From assembly GCA_033026295.1 (NCBI GenBank), contig CM065173.1:17360517-17424516 (forward strand): a stretch of DNA of 64,000 nt. Reading direction: 5' to 3'. Every line of letters starts with the position of its first letter. Position 1 is the stretch's first letter. The DNA is from Channa striata (lineage: Eukaryota > Chordata > Actinopteri > Anabantiformes > Channidae). Both the position numbers and the translations under genes were made by a program. The notes below the pieces were generated by a model. That model worked only from the letters and a program-made list of their open reading frames with translations. It was not told where the DNA came from and made no database searches. Positions 37,561 through 50,575 of the stretch are shown in pieces.

Positions 37561-40500
37561 TATATGTCGGGAATTCATGCCAGGGTTGAATATGAACTCT
37601 TACTGAATTGTTCTACTGTAAGTCGTATTGTAAAGTAACAAACAACATTTTAACCTCGGCTTGGTTCATTAGTTTGTTAGCTTTACTGGAGCGTTCTGGT
37701 AATCACAGAGAAGATCGCTTCCATCGAAATCCTGAACCTGCTGTATGTTCTTGAAGTCCCCACCAGGCACGTGCTTCAGGAGTAAAAGTGCTTCATCACC
37801 CACAGCTGGATCCAAATCATTACCCGCAGCTAAAGCCCCCTATTTCATCAAAGTGGCTCAGCTGGTTTATGCCGAGTGAAAAAGCTCTCTCTCCCACTGA
37901 GAGACAACAAAACAGCTCAGTCACTCCCAGTTTCGGCTTTTCACAGCTCACTACTCCGCTCTGCTTCAGCTCTCCGGGCTGCACTGAATAATTTTCACTG
38001 ACGATTTGTCTTGGCGTCCCCACCTCTCCTTTTTTAAGACTCCATTTTGTTCGCAGCCTTAAATTTCCTCCTCCTTCTTCTGATAGCACTACTTCATTTG
38101 CTCTACCTTTAATATGCACATTTAAAGTGACGGCCGCACAAATAGCACCGCTCAAAACACACGTAATAAAGCACAGGCGTAGTGGCATCTACGCTCCCAT
38201 GTGAGCAGCTCTTTTCACACTGGCTCAATATCACACATTGTGATCATGTTACGCTGAAGTTGTTCATAATGTAGGTGTTGCTACTGTGCAGATGATAAGT
38301 GTGCTGCTGACCTGTGATATTATGTTTCTGGTTATGAACCGGGCCAACTGTGACAGGCTGAGCGGTGTGGTTGCACTGACGGGATTGTCTGGTCATGCAG
38401 GCTGTTAGAAAGAAAGCAACACATTTTTAAAAGCTTCTGTGATTTTTCATGTCACATTTGTTTTACTCTTAGCATTCAACAAATAGCGGCCTCGCTGTTT
38501 TCCACTCGACTCCCATTTTTATGTTGACCCTCTGCTAACAGAACATTTTCCGATGCTGCGGGGTCACAAAAGCTTTCAGCTGAGTCAACAATGGAGGGCA
38601 TTTATTGTGAATCTCCCCGAAAAAAGCCAGTTAAAAACAAATCCACCATTATTATCAGTTTTGAGGACTTGAAATGTGGGGCAAGAGATGCAGCATTACA
38701 CAAGTGTTGATGAGTGTGCTTTTAGCAGTTTTATCAATGTACGTAAACACAATACAACACTGTACTGTTGCTCATTGTCATCACGGTGCCATTTTTCCAA
38801 CTATCCAGTGGCAGTTTAGCACATATCTAAAGTCTGTGCTGGTAAACAGGATCGTTAGTTACTTTATCAAACGACAGACACCAAGAGAAAAACAGAGAGT
38901 GAAGGAGAGAACGATGGTTAAACATGATCACATCACATCAGGGAGGCCATTAGAAACACACTTAGTCCCAAAAAAGGGAAATTAACTCACTGAGACGACA
39001 AGTCTTTGTCGTACGGTCCAGTTAGTTTGACACAGGACAATGAAAGACAATTAGCTGGTCTATTATCATTTCTCCGGTTTCTCTCTTTCTTACGGGAGTT
39101 ACAAGACAGCCTGCATCCATGCAGTGCAAACTAATGCTGCACTGTATGTGGAAAGGCTTTATCCCTTCATCCTTCTTTACTTCTGTTCGCACGTCATTGT
39201 GTTCAAAGAAACAAGTCTGATTTTTAGAGATGTGTATGGAACATCGCTTCAAACTAAATTCACAGGTGGAATAAACAAGACATGCAAATTCAAAATATTC
39301 AAAAAGACAGATGTTTTAAAATTCAACTCTTTATTTGCATCTTTGGGTGTTAGCAGGGGTTTTAACAAATACCACAAAAATACTTTGCTCACAAAGCAAA
39401 GTAATTGAATCCTCCACAGAAAATAATGTAATGTTACTGTCATATTCATATTATAATAAGCTGCTTTTTTGTGATTTTGTAATTTCTTGCATTTCATTCA
39501 ATTCACATTTTCTATATATTATGGGGAAAGGCATTCTGTTATAATATGCACTTCATTACCCAGTATACCATGTAGTGGATATTCTTTTCAAATATTTATG
39601 AGGAGGTTAACAGAGGAACAGCTAGCTTTCTGTTTTGCAGCAGCTAAAAATCTCATTAGCTTTAAATGGGAACACAGTCTAACAGCAAACAACATTGCAC
39701 AAAATAAAGTTATAACCATGAAACTTACACTCTGCATATCACAATGCAGATTTTCTATGCCATTATTTGCATCACATTTCCATTATCTATGTTCCCTAAC
39801 ACAATATTGCAGTATTTATGCAATATGAGCATAAATACATAATGCAGCAGATTATGGCTGACCAGCTACCCAAACCTGTGTGTGCTGTGCATTTTAAAAC
39901 TTCTCTCCAGCTCTGCAGCAGCACTTTGGAGAACACATGCACTTTAAGAGAAACTATACAATGCCAGCGCCTTCCCAGAAGAATTGCATTGTATTTTAAA
40001 ATACTATACGAACATAGTGGTTACGGCAGTTTCCTTTAAATGGCTGCAGAAGAAAAAGAAATGATGGCCACATAGATGAAAGGTCCCACATGTCTATCCG
40101 ATAAATTGCAATCCACTGCTCTTCGTTCTGAAAACTGAAATCAAGCCAGAGATTGGTTTAATGGGAATCGGGTTCTGAGCATGGTAGGCCAGCACACAAA
40201 CACACACACACAATGGTGCAGAAGCCAGATAGCCTTATTTGATGTGACACGTAATTCCAGGCACATCGAGGGCAAATTATACAGGAGAGAGAGTCGGAGC
40301 GAGAGTGTAGAGGTAGATAAATTCCAGGTGAGAACAGTCACAGGCAGCTTCCACTCCTTCTCTTGTCTATTTCTTTGCCTCAGACGCATCCGCACCCGAC
40401 TGAACAATCACACACACTGTAGCTACATGTACAAGCATGATGGATTATGCCAATTAAGTGGCTCTTTAAAAGCTAGTTATTCAGAGTAACTGATGGTGTG

Positions 40501-41690
40501 TCCATGCGTGTATTTGAGAAGGAACTTAGAAATTATGAGAGGAAAATGTATTAAACAGAGAGCACGTTTGTATATATGACATCTGTGCTAATTGCACGTG
40601 TTCCTGTTTTATGCTGCATATTTATTTACATGTGAACAGAAATGTACTCCAGCTATGTGGAATTAATTTTCATTAAAGGGTTCTGCTCGGTCCGAGGACC
40701 ATTGCACCTGAAGCTGCAGCTGATCTTGAATGATTTGTTATGACATATCAACTTATGTGTGGCATTATGTTTTCTGACAGTTGTCATGACATTCATCACA
40801 AACCCTCAGAGTCTTCCTTTTGTCATTAATAATTAGGGATTCATCTGAAGTAAAGCTTCAAATCCAAACTCACAAAAATGTCTGTTTTTATAAACACAAA
40901 AATTCTATTTGTTAAAAAAAAAAAAAATGTTAATGTAATTATCTGTACAGCACAAATAAATTATTCAGGGTGTAGTGACTCTTTAGTTAAAGGACTCACA
41001 GGAGACATAATAAAAATAGGACGATCAACACTGAAGCTCCAAAAAACACAGTTTTCCGCAGTTCCCATAATGCCAATTAATAATGTCTACACTCCCTGGC
41101 GTCCACTGTGCTCTGCCAAGGAACAGTGCCCAGTGGAGCCTTGAACAAACAGTAAAAGACCCCAAGCAAAACAGCTCAGTACTCCCATGATGGTGGAGGA
41201 AGCTGCATAACTCTGCATGCTCAGCAGCCTCAAAAACCAGCTGAAGACGTAACTCTTCCTCTCACTCTGTGACTTCCTCTGCGTCTCATGAAACATTCCA
41301 GAGACATTCCTCCTTTTGACAATTTGCGTTCAGCGGGCTTCTCTCTCCTCCCTGAGATGTTGTTATAACATTGTTCCTACCTGATGTTGCCATCATCCTG
41401 CCGGTCTTATTATTCCACCTCCATCTGAGCGGTGACCTTTCTTTCGCAGGAACCACATTAATATTTAAGTTAGCTCATTTCAAAATCATTAATGAAAGCC
41501 TTCTTGGAATTCACCCCAATGTCACTCAAACCCCTCAAAGTGATAACAAGAATACAAAGCTGTTTATTGTGATCATATCTTCTTATTATATTGCTTCTGT
41601 CTGTTTCCTCTATCAGTCACTCTTCCTGCACTTTATTCTGGGATTGTGAGACAGATTTAGAACGCAATCAAAATGAAGGATGCGTTTGGT
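37561..41690. other. Gene-less stretch
   Basis: No gene supported. Open frames of up to 122 codons (37820-38188, minus) read as random. An A-run lies at about 40914-40927. The text near 41220-41260 loosely resembles the 3' end of a LINE ORF but is too short to call. Confidence 0.4.
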
Positions 41691-41699
41691 CTCTGCGGT

Positions 41700-42006
41700 T
41701 ACATCATAGTGGACGGAGAGCCAAAATTATGACAAACACAATGAGAAGGTCTTGACTTGGCCTCCAAATTCTCCAAACCTAAATCCAATCAAGCCACTAG
41801 GGGATGAGCTGGAAAAACAAATCTGATCCTTGGAGGCTTCACCTCACAACTTTTCAAGGATCTGCTACTTGGAAGAGTTTGGTGTCAGATATCACAGTAA
41901 ACCTTCAGGGGTCTAGAGGAGTCCATAGCTCCATGGCTCAGGGCTGTTTTAGGGGCAACATAAGGACACACTCATTTAGTGGTCATAATGTTATGGCGGA
42001 TTGATG
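41700..42006 (+). mobile_element. Tc1/mariner-like transposase C-terminal remnant and right end
   Basis: In one plus-strand frame (about 41758-41815) it reads WPPNSPNLNPIKPLGDELE, the conserved C-terminal catalytic neighbourhood of Tc1-type transposases (the 'SPDLNPIE' block whose E is the last residue of the DDE triad). Here the E is replaced by K and several stops follow (TGA just after, TAG further on). The element ends at 'gtcataatgttatggcggat' (41983-42002), the inverted counterpart of the end at 14785. Only the 3' part of the gene is left, so it is inactive. Confidence 0.75.
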
Positions 42007-42009
42007 TAT

Positions 42010-42980
42010 ATTAATAAACAAAAGTTATCTTACTGTCACCTGTCTAATGAGACTGTGCATGAATAAGTCACACAGGCTCAGTTAAATTCTATTGTTGACG
42101 GCTCTGGGCTGCTCAGAAAAAAAGCTAAACGGTTTTTAAGGTGATTTTCTAACTTTCCCAAACTAAGTGAAAATCATTATCATGCTAAGCCTGTGATGAG
42201 CGTATTAAAGCGTCAGTGTGGCCAGAGTTCGCACAGAGACAGAGCTTCAGTCACTGAGCGTTTCCACTGATTTGTAAAGGCCAGATGGCCCAGCTGACAA
42301 CCTTCCTGTGTTTCTGCAGGTAACATGCATCCGTTGCATTCTGGCAACAGCTGCTGCATCAGCTGAACAGTGTGTCCTGGGACACTGGGGGAAATATTTC
42401 CATCCTCTGTGTCCATTAGGTGATAGACTGGTAAAAGTCATTTGCTACTAGCTCATTTGCTGCCTTCATGGAACAGTTAATAGGCAGATTAGATTTACAG
42501 ACATGACAGCATGGATTTGGTCGGATAGATGACTGGATTTCACAGTGTCTGGTTTGCACAGCTGCAGGGACGCCGGATTAAAAAAAATGATCTTCCCAAC
42601 AGGACTTTTTATTACCTCAGACACGCGAACCAGAAAGTATCACTAGTGTAGACTTTATGCATTTTAGAATATTTAGCTCATAAATAATATTCACTGCATT
42701 TTTTTTGCAGCAAGTATTGAGTATTTCATACATATCATTCAAATGTGCCATCATGTGCACCCCTGATTTATATGGTCATTATATACAATCATTGATGTAG
42801 AAAACCTAAATTGATTTATCAAATTTGAGAATTCAAACGTCACTGTGGCAACATGTTTTTAGCTCTTTATGTTATGTCAGTGCCTGATATGAAATGAAAG
42901 CCATGTGATGGTAAAATAGGGGATCTCAATGTGTGGCTGTATTAAAAGTGGTTTACCTCAAAACTAGATAATTGTGATAA
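42010..42980. other. Gene-less stretch
   Basis: No gene recognised. Short open frames of up to 67 codons look random. Confidence 0.4.
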
Positions 42981-43007
42981 TACACACACACACACTCTCT
43001 CTCTTTC
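42981..43007. repeat. Short (AC)n(TC)n microsatellite
   Basis: CA run followed by a CT run. Confidence 0.9.
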
Positions 43008-43280
43008 CAGCTTAAGGGGAGCACTAGGGAGTCATTACGGTGAACTATAACTCCTGCTAAGTAGGTTACTTACTGTGCAGCTACTCAGTACAAATTAGGT
43101 CTCTGACAAGGGATGTTAATCATACTGTTGTGTTCAAATATAAACACTGTAGTTAGAATTTTTGGAGCAAGAGATTTATCACTGCAGTGGCAAAAACCTG
43201 CTTGTTAATATCGACAAATCCAATTTCACAGCAACATAGTTGTATCACTGTTTTTATTATATTTGGTTTTGGTCTGGACT

Positions 43281-43294
43281 GTGTATATGTGTGT

Positions 43295-43330
<36 letters not shown>
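43281..43330. repeat. (GT)n microsatellite
   Basis: GT dinucleotides over about 50 bases with two interruptions. The open frames across it are dinucleotide translations. Confidence 0.95.
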
Positions 43331-43334
<4 letters not shown>

Positions 43335-44618
43335 TAATACAGCAACTGAGATCTTGTGTCCGCTACCACATCTAGATGCCCACGCCTACAGTATTTTGTA
43401 TTTCTTGTTAAAAATCTTTTTTTTTTGTTGAAGAAGTAGTTTTGAATTTTTACTGTGGAAATCTTATTTAACTGTCCAGATTTTTAACCACTACCTAATG
43501 TTACAGGGTCACATGTCACATTTTCAACTTTCTGTGTAGTGAAAGACACCAGTTCAAACATATTTAGTTACAAATTCACAATTTAGCACATTTCTTAAAA
43601 TATTGTAAGTGTATCTTATAAGTAATAGGAAAAATCAACATACCATCTGTTCCGTATATCTGTCCCTTGATCTATAACATAAAACTAAGCAGGTTTTCGT
43701 GATGTTGAGTGATGCTGAACGTCGGTAACTGCGGCATATGAGGTGGCTAAGCTCAAAGTGAAGCCACTAAAAGATACATTTCACAAGTTAAGCTGGTCAC
43801 TGATTTTACTTATTGTTGGTGTAAATCAGAGTATGTGAGGTTGTTATGTTTGTCCAATAAGGCTTTAATGTGCTGTGATTACTAGAAAAAAAGGGAACTG
43901 GGTGGAAGATAATTCATACTCTGTTCACACACTGACCACTTACTAACAGTTGGTGCTCGTTTCCCATAAATTGTGGGAGACGTGTATTTTTTTCCTTGGA
44001 TGTCACCCTTAAAGGAGCTGATAGGTGTCAGGTCGTCCTTATAACCGTGACAAAACCACTGCATGATGTAGGACTTTTGAATAATCGATAAGTCAGCAAG
44101 TCTTAATTAGACGCGGCTGAATTCCTTCTGCCGCTGGCTATTTGAAATGGAAACGATAATAGAAATGGAGCAAAGGAAGAAAGAGATTGTAAGGTGACAG
44201 AGCGTAAACACACAGGTGTTAAGACAAATAACTAGGAATTAAAAATGAGGCATATGTTAATAAATGGAAAACTGAGGCATAAAATGATAATAATGACAGG
44301 TAGGTAGAAATATATGTGAATTTTATAAACAACTCTAGAAACAAGTCTAAACAAAAACTGTGCAGGTGAGAAAATAAATGAGAATAAAGTACAAGTAAAA
44401 TAATATGTTTGGGTCTATTTTTGGGTCTGTCACACAAATTAAAAGGATTTCAAATGATGAGAAGTTGAACTTTTGCTGAACAATGAATATTCTTGTTATT
44501 TATAAAAACCATCCGTTGGTGATGACAATGATGAGATAAATCTGCACAGCTTTACGAACACCCTATTAGAAAATAGCACCTGGGTTGTGTAACATTTGTC
44601 AGGGCAAACAAGGGAAAT
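43331..44618. other. Gene-less stretch
   Basis: No gene or transposon recognised. Confidence 0.4.
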
Positions 44619-44641
44619 CTCTCTCTCTCTCTCACACACAC

Positions 44642-44676
<35 letters not shown>
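44619..44676. repeat. Compound (CT)n(CA)n microsatellite
   Basis: CT run followed by an almost uninterrupted CA run. Confidence 0.95.
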
Positions 44677-44680
<4 letters not shown>

Positions 44681-45032
44681 AGAGATAAAAATGGACGAGC
44701 AGAGTCAGATGCCACAAAATGAGGAAACTGTGCACAAACCTGCAGTGCTGCTCTACTTCAAAGCTCAGTTCCACACTTTTATTGTGTCTGACTGTAAAAA
44801 TGCATCAGATAAATGTTTATGTGAATATGTTGTTATTGTAAATATATTAAGGGACATGGAACCAAAAAAACTAGCACCAATTCAGTGGTACTTAACAAAC
44901 AGGGTGTAGGCGCTGGTCTGACGGGTTAAGATGTAAAATGTTTCCGTCCTATTAAATGTTTATCAGCCACAAAGTCACTGCTGGTTTAAATGTTGTAGAG
45001 GACAAAGCCACTGAGCAGTTGGCAGCTACACA

Positions 45033-45224
45033 GTGATACACCGTGAGCTGAGGCGGGAGAAGTCCACAGAACCAACAGCCGAGTACAAGTGCAAATATTG
45101 GTCTGAGGTTTCCACTACAACTAACACTTTAAATCTTTTATTAAAAAGTCAAAGTAGTGAGCAGATTATCTACATGAGTTCAAAATTAGTCCACGAAGAC
45201 AAGTGTAAGAAAAGTGTATTCTAA
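45033..45224 (+). pseudogene. Possible hAT transposon BED-finger remnant
   Basis: The 63-codon frame contains EYKCKYWSEVSTTTNTLN followed by LLLKSQ. The spacing of KCKY, TTN and L.LKS recalls the BED zinc finger at the N-terminus of hAT transposases and ZBED proteins. If so, the second cysteine (now W) and the histidine pair are lost. No transposase core follows, and no terminal repeats were found. A chance resemblance is possible. Confidence 0.3.
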
Positions 45225-45239
45225 ACTATGCTGATTTTA

Positions 45240-46553
45240 GTAATTATGTAAAAATATGTATAGTAATTAATTAAAAAGTCAAAGAGCAACGTAAGGGTGG
45301 AGCTGATTTAATAACTCATTTAACCACATGCACTGACAGGTTTTTAATACATAATACATCAGCATAATATTTTCATAGTTTTTCATATATATTTGCATAT
45401 GTTTTTGTAATAGTTCAAAAAGTTTTATTTGTAATACATCCTACCTTTTTATTTTAAAACTACTAGATGTTGTCAATGCTCATCCGTGCATTTTCTAATT
45501 GTAATTGCTAAAGGTTTAGAATTATGAAAACATTGTAGAATTATTATTCAAACATAAATGGCCCATTTGATACTGAAATAAAGAAATTACACATGAACCT
45601 AAAATACACAGTGTATGTGCGAGCTAAAGTCTACTAGTGGGTTTGTAACAAGAGCAGGATGAATCATATTTGTTGCTGCCGGGGCATTTTGGTGCAAGTG
45701 CTAACAGTCTCAGCTCTCTGCTCCGGTTCTCACACCTCATGTAAATGGATGTGATGCTTCCATAACCTCTTCATGGTGTGAGGAACAAAAATGTAGCTGT
45801 AACATTTTTCACTGTCTTTATCTGCTACTGGAAGAACTCAGCCGCTTGCTCTGAGCATTTCACTTCCATTGTCTCTCTTCCCGGGGATGTGGACACACAT
45901 CACTGTCACGGCACAGATCTTTACAGTAAATATCATAAACTATTTATTGTGAATGACAGTCAGAGTTGAATAAGTGATGCTGTCTGTCAGACTTTTAAAA
46001 ACCGAATCAAGAAAAAGAAGAAACTTTAATCCATGCCACGGCCAAGCATCATCCAGAACCTCCCACAAAGCAGTTTTGCTTTTTAATGAAAAAAAGAAAG
46101 AAAGCGAAAAAAAAACGTTGAGTTTTTAGGGGAAAAATGTTTGGAATGTGTGGGCTTTTCTGGCAAGAAATTGTATGTGCACTAAATGCTGAGCTCAGGC
46201 CAAATCTCAACCAGCCAATACTTCCTTCCCTTTAGGGGCCCTTAAATAAACGATTTTATTCATTGATGTGACCTAAAGTATTTTTAATGATCAATAACTC
46301 ACTGCTGGTTTAAAACTGTGTAACAACAGATGCTGAATTAATTCTATAAATACTTCTTTTTCAATTGGTGGTCCCAAGACTTGACAGCAACAGAGAGAGA
46401 TTAAATTATAAAGATAAAATCTTTTACAAGGTTTGCAGACGGCTATAGCTGCTGAATATTAAAGAGAAACTGAATATTTTCTTTTTACAGCAACTAATAT
46501 CATACAAAACTATAGTTTACAGCTAAAATCAACAATTAGGTTTCCTCAGAAAA

Positions 46554-46555
<2 letters not shown>
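45240..46555. other. Gene-less stretch
   Basis: No gene recognised. Purine-rich low complexity lies around 46087-46114. Confidence 0.4.

Positions 46556-46587
<32 letters not shown>
46556..46587. repeat. (GT)n microsatellite
   Basis: Uninterrupted GT run of about 16 units. Confidence 0.95.
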
Positions 46588-46588
<1 letters not shown>

Positions 46589-48017
46589 CCATGTGTAGGT
46601 AAATGCCATTATTCACCATCTATGTTCGATAAAATATATAAATTTAAAGTCATGATGCACCATTAATAAACTCTGAAGAGAAGGATACCAAGAGATTTGG
46701 GGGACCTTCTTTATGACCTAACTATATTTTTAATTATCTATATCATCCCCTCAGATGTACCTCTTTTTCAAAAGTCATTTCCAATGGGATGAAATGTCCC
46801 CACTGGGACATCTGAGCAAACATATCTCTACTAATATTCATGGAAAATCCTGACCACAAATATACATTTATAATGTCAGTCACATGCTCATGAAAGTCTC
46901 CAAACGTTTATAAAAAATACTCTTAAATAAAAATAATTATGACAGTCACACAGACTCTCTTTTATACTATTCAGAGACTGGGTCTGTTTGCAGAGGTGCA
47001 AGCTGGTAAGAGTCTAACCATATGTCAATAAGATAATAATTTAAGACAAAGCAAGTTATGAAGACAAGATGGAACTCCTTTTTATAACTCCAACACATTA
47101 GAAGCAAATTGGACTTATTTAATCTCAGCTCCTTCAATCCTTTTTATGTTTACTGTTCAGTTTATGAGAGGCACTAAAATTATGAGTAACACTAATCTGT
47201 AGGTTGGGAAGAGTGTCAGCCTAACAACCTGCTGCTACAATTTACAATGTGATAATTCTGAACAACATTTATCCTCAAAGCAAAGTCTGTGTCAGACACA
47301 TCAGATTAAATGTGCATTTACACGTTAAGCAGATACCTACTTATTTTTCAGTACCTACTTTCAGCAAATACTGAAAGTCCTGATTGAAAACTTGTTGATT
47401 TGTTGAGAAGTAAGTACTGTCAGTGCTGTAGCCAGGATATGCTGATGCAGAGGAGTGAATATTATAAAACTGCTGTCGTTGCCAATCTTAAAGGTGGGCC
47501 TTGTTCAGTGCTGAGTGGGCCTGAGGGCAGATTCCAGATGAGAGAGGTGAGCGTGAAGAACGAAGAGAGGGGCATGGTCCTGGTGGCTCAGGTCTCCTTG
47601 TTGACACCTTGACAGAAAATCAATGATAAGCCTCATGAGGTGTATTAGTTTGATTTCTTACCGTGTCTAATTTTGAATCCAGTATATGATAACAAGGGAA
47701 TAGAGGAGACCTGAGCGAGTGAAAAGCCACTGGAGTTCCTCAGGGTTTAGTAAACCTTCATCGTTTTATTGCTGAATGACATGCAGGCGTTTAGTCGAGC
47801 CTGTTAATGGCTGGTCCAGCCATTAGACTTAGTAATAGGTAATAAAATCCCAAGATTCACCTATGAACAAATTATTTTGTCAGTACTAACTAACATAACA
47901 GACTGTGGATTTGTGTGTTTAGCTGTTGCCAATGTGTCAACACCTGCTCCTAAAAAATATCTGTGAGCGTGGTTTTGATGGTAGAGCTTTTTCTACAATA
48001 GACACCCGTGATTCTTT
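46588..48017. other. Gene-less stretch
   Basis: No gene or named repeat recognised. A 70-codon frame (47400-47612) has no known domain. Confidence 0.4.
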
Positions 48018-48077
48018 ACATTCATAAACCATTCGCACGTTGCTTTACAAAAGCAATGTAAAGACTTTTATGAATGT
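48018..48077. repeat. Nested inverted repeats (potential hairpin)
   Basis: Outer perfect 11-bp arms ACATTCATAAA (48018-48028) and TTTATGAATGT (48067-48077) enclose inner 7-bp arms CTTTACA (48043-48049) and TGTAAAG (48057-48063). A competing hairpin, TTGCTTT/AAAGCAA (48040-48046, 48050-48056), overlaps the inner one. Confidence 0.85.
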
Positions 48078-49560
48078 TTTATAAACAAAGAAAATGTAAC
48101 TGCATCATTTTTTTTCCTTTCCTGACATAAACAGCAGTCCAGCTGCTCACACGGCTTTCTTTTCACATCAGTCAGGCATTGACTCCTCTCTGCACAGTAG
48201 AACGTTTCTCAATTCTTTGTCTCTTGCTTTCTCTCTATCCATTATTCTCTGTGCCGTGGGTAATGAGAATGGCAGGGGAATATGTAAAGCACAAGATTAA
48301 AAACTGCACGGAAATATTTTAGGGAGGCTATAATGCTTTGTGTGCAGCAAACAAAGTGATTGCTGCACACAAAACTTGTGGGGGAGTTGGGTGGGTAATT
48401 GTGCTCTGCAGCAGGAAGGAATTTATTGATCGTAGAAGAAATAAAACAAGTGATCATTTGGTATCAGGATCGTCTCTCTAATTTATCCCCCTGTTGTCGA
48501 TGACAATTCAAAGTCACAGACTTGTACATATTGATGACACCAAAACAATCAGAGGTTTCGGTGCAATTAAACTAAATGTAAGAATTTCCGGAGTGGCTGT
48601 GAAGAAGAAAATCGACGCGGCTCTCAGCTGTATCTGTCTTCTTCTGGCTCAACAGGCACCAGCAGCACCTCTGGTATTTCACTTCACAATGATAGATGTT
48701 AACTCAATAAACTCAACTTCTGCTCCTGCGAATCGAGTGGTTTATTGTGGCCTCAATGACTGTGTGTGGATGGACCAGATAATGATGGATCTACCTGGGC
48801 AACTGCGACCAGACCAACTTTAGGGCATCAACAAAACCAAATCAAATTCCAGTTTTCAGTTATTTTCATATTGCCTGCAGACACAGCCTGTAGTTCGTTC
48901 TGGACCTGTTCAGTAGACTTTTGTCATAGCTATATGACCATACACCCACAAAACCAGGGACAAAATCCGAACACAACTGAAAATGTTTTTTGTTTCTGAT
49001 AATAAAGAAAAAAACCGACTGATTAATTCTAGCAGACTGGTGTGAGCCTCTTTGGAGATGTTTACTCCGTTCTGACTGTGACTGAATCATCATTAATCTA
49101 TCAGACGGGGAAAGGAAAGTGGTGAAACTCGCTCTGTGGATGGCAGAAAGATGACAGCACATCTGATTGCCACAAAGACAAGTAGGTCATCTTTTTACTA
49201 CTGATGAGATGGGGGAAGAAAACCAGCTGCATAATGAAAAAAGAATTCTCTAAAAATGTGACAAAACTATAACACAACAGATTTAAAAAAAAATAAAGAC
49301 ACTGTCAGATTCAATGCACTAGACCATGGGCATCTGGGCAAATGCTGCATTTCTTATTATCAGCTTATAATGGTATACTGTGTCCGGGTCACACAGAGCA
49401 CGTAGAATGTGAACGCAGAGTCTTGTTCCATTTGTTCACCTCTCGTAGCCAAGGTCAGAGAGGTGAGCGGAGTGGGAAGATATCAAATGCCAAACTGTCC
49501 AGTCACCTGCAGTAGAAAGTGACTTGCTGTCATACTGCTCAGTGTCAATAAGCTCACGCT
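48078..49560. other. Gene-less stretch
   Basis: No gene supported. A 109-codon plus-strand frame (48494-48823) has a moderately protein-like composition but no recognised family. Confidence 0.4.
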
Positions 49561-49563
49561 GTC

Positions 49564-49898
49564 TATACACTCACTGGACACTTTATTATGTGTATTGGTT
49601 AGGAAAATATATTTGTCACATATAGCATTTATTTTCTTGGCAGTCCAAAAGAGCATGAATGCAAAAAAAGAATTACTACATTTTGTCAAGGTAGCATGCA
49701 ACAGGAATTGACTAATGATGTAAGCTTGATTTCGAAAATTCATCAGATTATCAAATGCTTTCGTATTGATTTTCATTTTATCTCCTGTGTCCTCTTCATT
49801 CAACGCTTGTTGAGTGAAAACGGCTGGAGTTACTTAAACTCAGTCAGTCAACTTTCCACAAATTAGTCTCAGGTGTATCTAATAACTCCACAGTTTCT
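49564..49898. mobile_element. Possible non-autonomous DNA transposon with imperfect terminal repeats
   Basis: The left end reads 'actcactggacactttatta' and the right end 'caggtgtatctaataactcc', whose reverse complement is similar. Both resemble the 'cactggccactttattaggtacacctg' end of a very common fish element. No transposase frame lies between them. A lone piece resembling this end also occurs near 54565-54585. Confidence 0.45.
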
Positions 49899-50218
49899 TT
49901 CTCAATTTCTCATTTTCGGTATGATCCATTATCAGAAAAACACGAGAGGCCTCACTGTATGTAGCATTTACACACTCTCTGTCTCTGTCTCCCTCTGTTA
50001 CACACACACACACACACACGTGAACATTTTAATTAAAAACAGCTTCTTCGAAAATAAATGCAACAGGAACGTCTTGATGGAAACCACCCCACTGGCTCTG
50101 AAACAATCACTATGTTTTTGACCAGAGAGGAAAAAAAAATCACCAGTGACATTCAGGCTGCAGGCCAAACCGCTAATAGGCTCTAGCCTGCTTATCAGTA
50201 TACAGCCCTGTCTGGCAG

Positions 50219-50253
<35 letters not shown>

Positions 50254-50300
50254 CAGCACCCTGAGTGTTTCTGCCTCCCTCCTTTGCTGCGGTGCCACCT
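49899..50300. repeat. Two (CA)n microsatellites
   Basis: CA runs at about 50000-50019 and 50220-50251, with unique sequence between them. The open frames through both are dinucleotide translations. Confidence 0.9.
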
Positions 50301-50575
50301 TGCTCTCCTTAAAGTTGAGAGCTTTACAATTGAAGTAAACTGAGTGCCATATTGTGTTGATAAGGGGGTAGATGAGAGCCTGGGAGGAAGGGTCGGCCCC
50401 ATATTCTAAGAGAAGCCAGTTCACGACTGAGTCATTTGTATGCGAGTGTGTATATTCTGACTGACTAGCTGACGGCTTGAGTAAGCTGCAAGCCCGAGTT
50501 CAAAAATGCAATTACACAGCAATTCAAAAGCCTACCGGAGCCGGCATGAATGCACGCTGCCCCTACCTGCGTGCT
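50301..50575. other. Candidate conserved non-coding element
   Basis: Repeat-free block of balanced composition immediately right of a CA microsatellite, with a TGACTGAC/TGACTGACTAGCTGACGG motif cluster and 'aaaatgcaattacacagcaa'. No coding potential. Inference from texture only. Confidence 0.2.

Noticed and set aside
37820..38188. 122-codon minus-strand frame
   Set aside because: No recognisable domain and random-looking composition.
41215..41265. Text resembling the 3' end of a LINE ORF2 (CTCAAAAACCAGCTGAAGAC)
   Set aside because: Too short and diverged to distinguish from chance.
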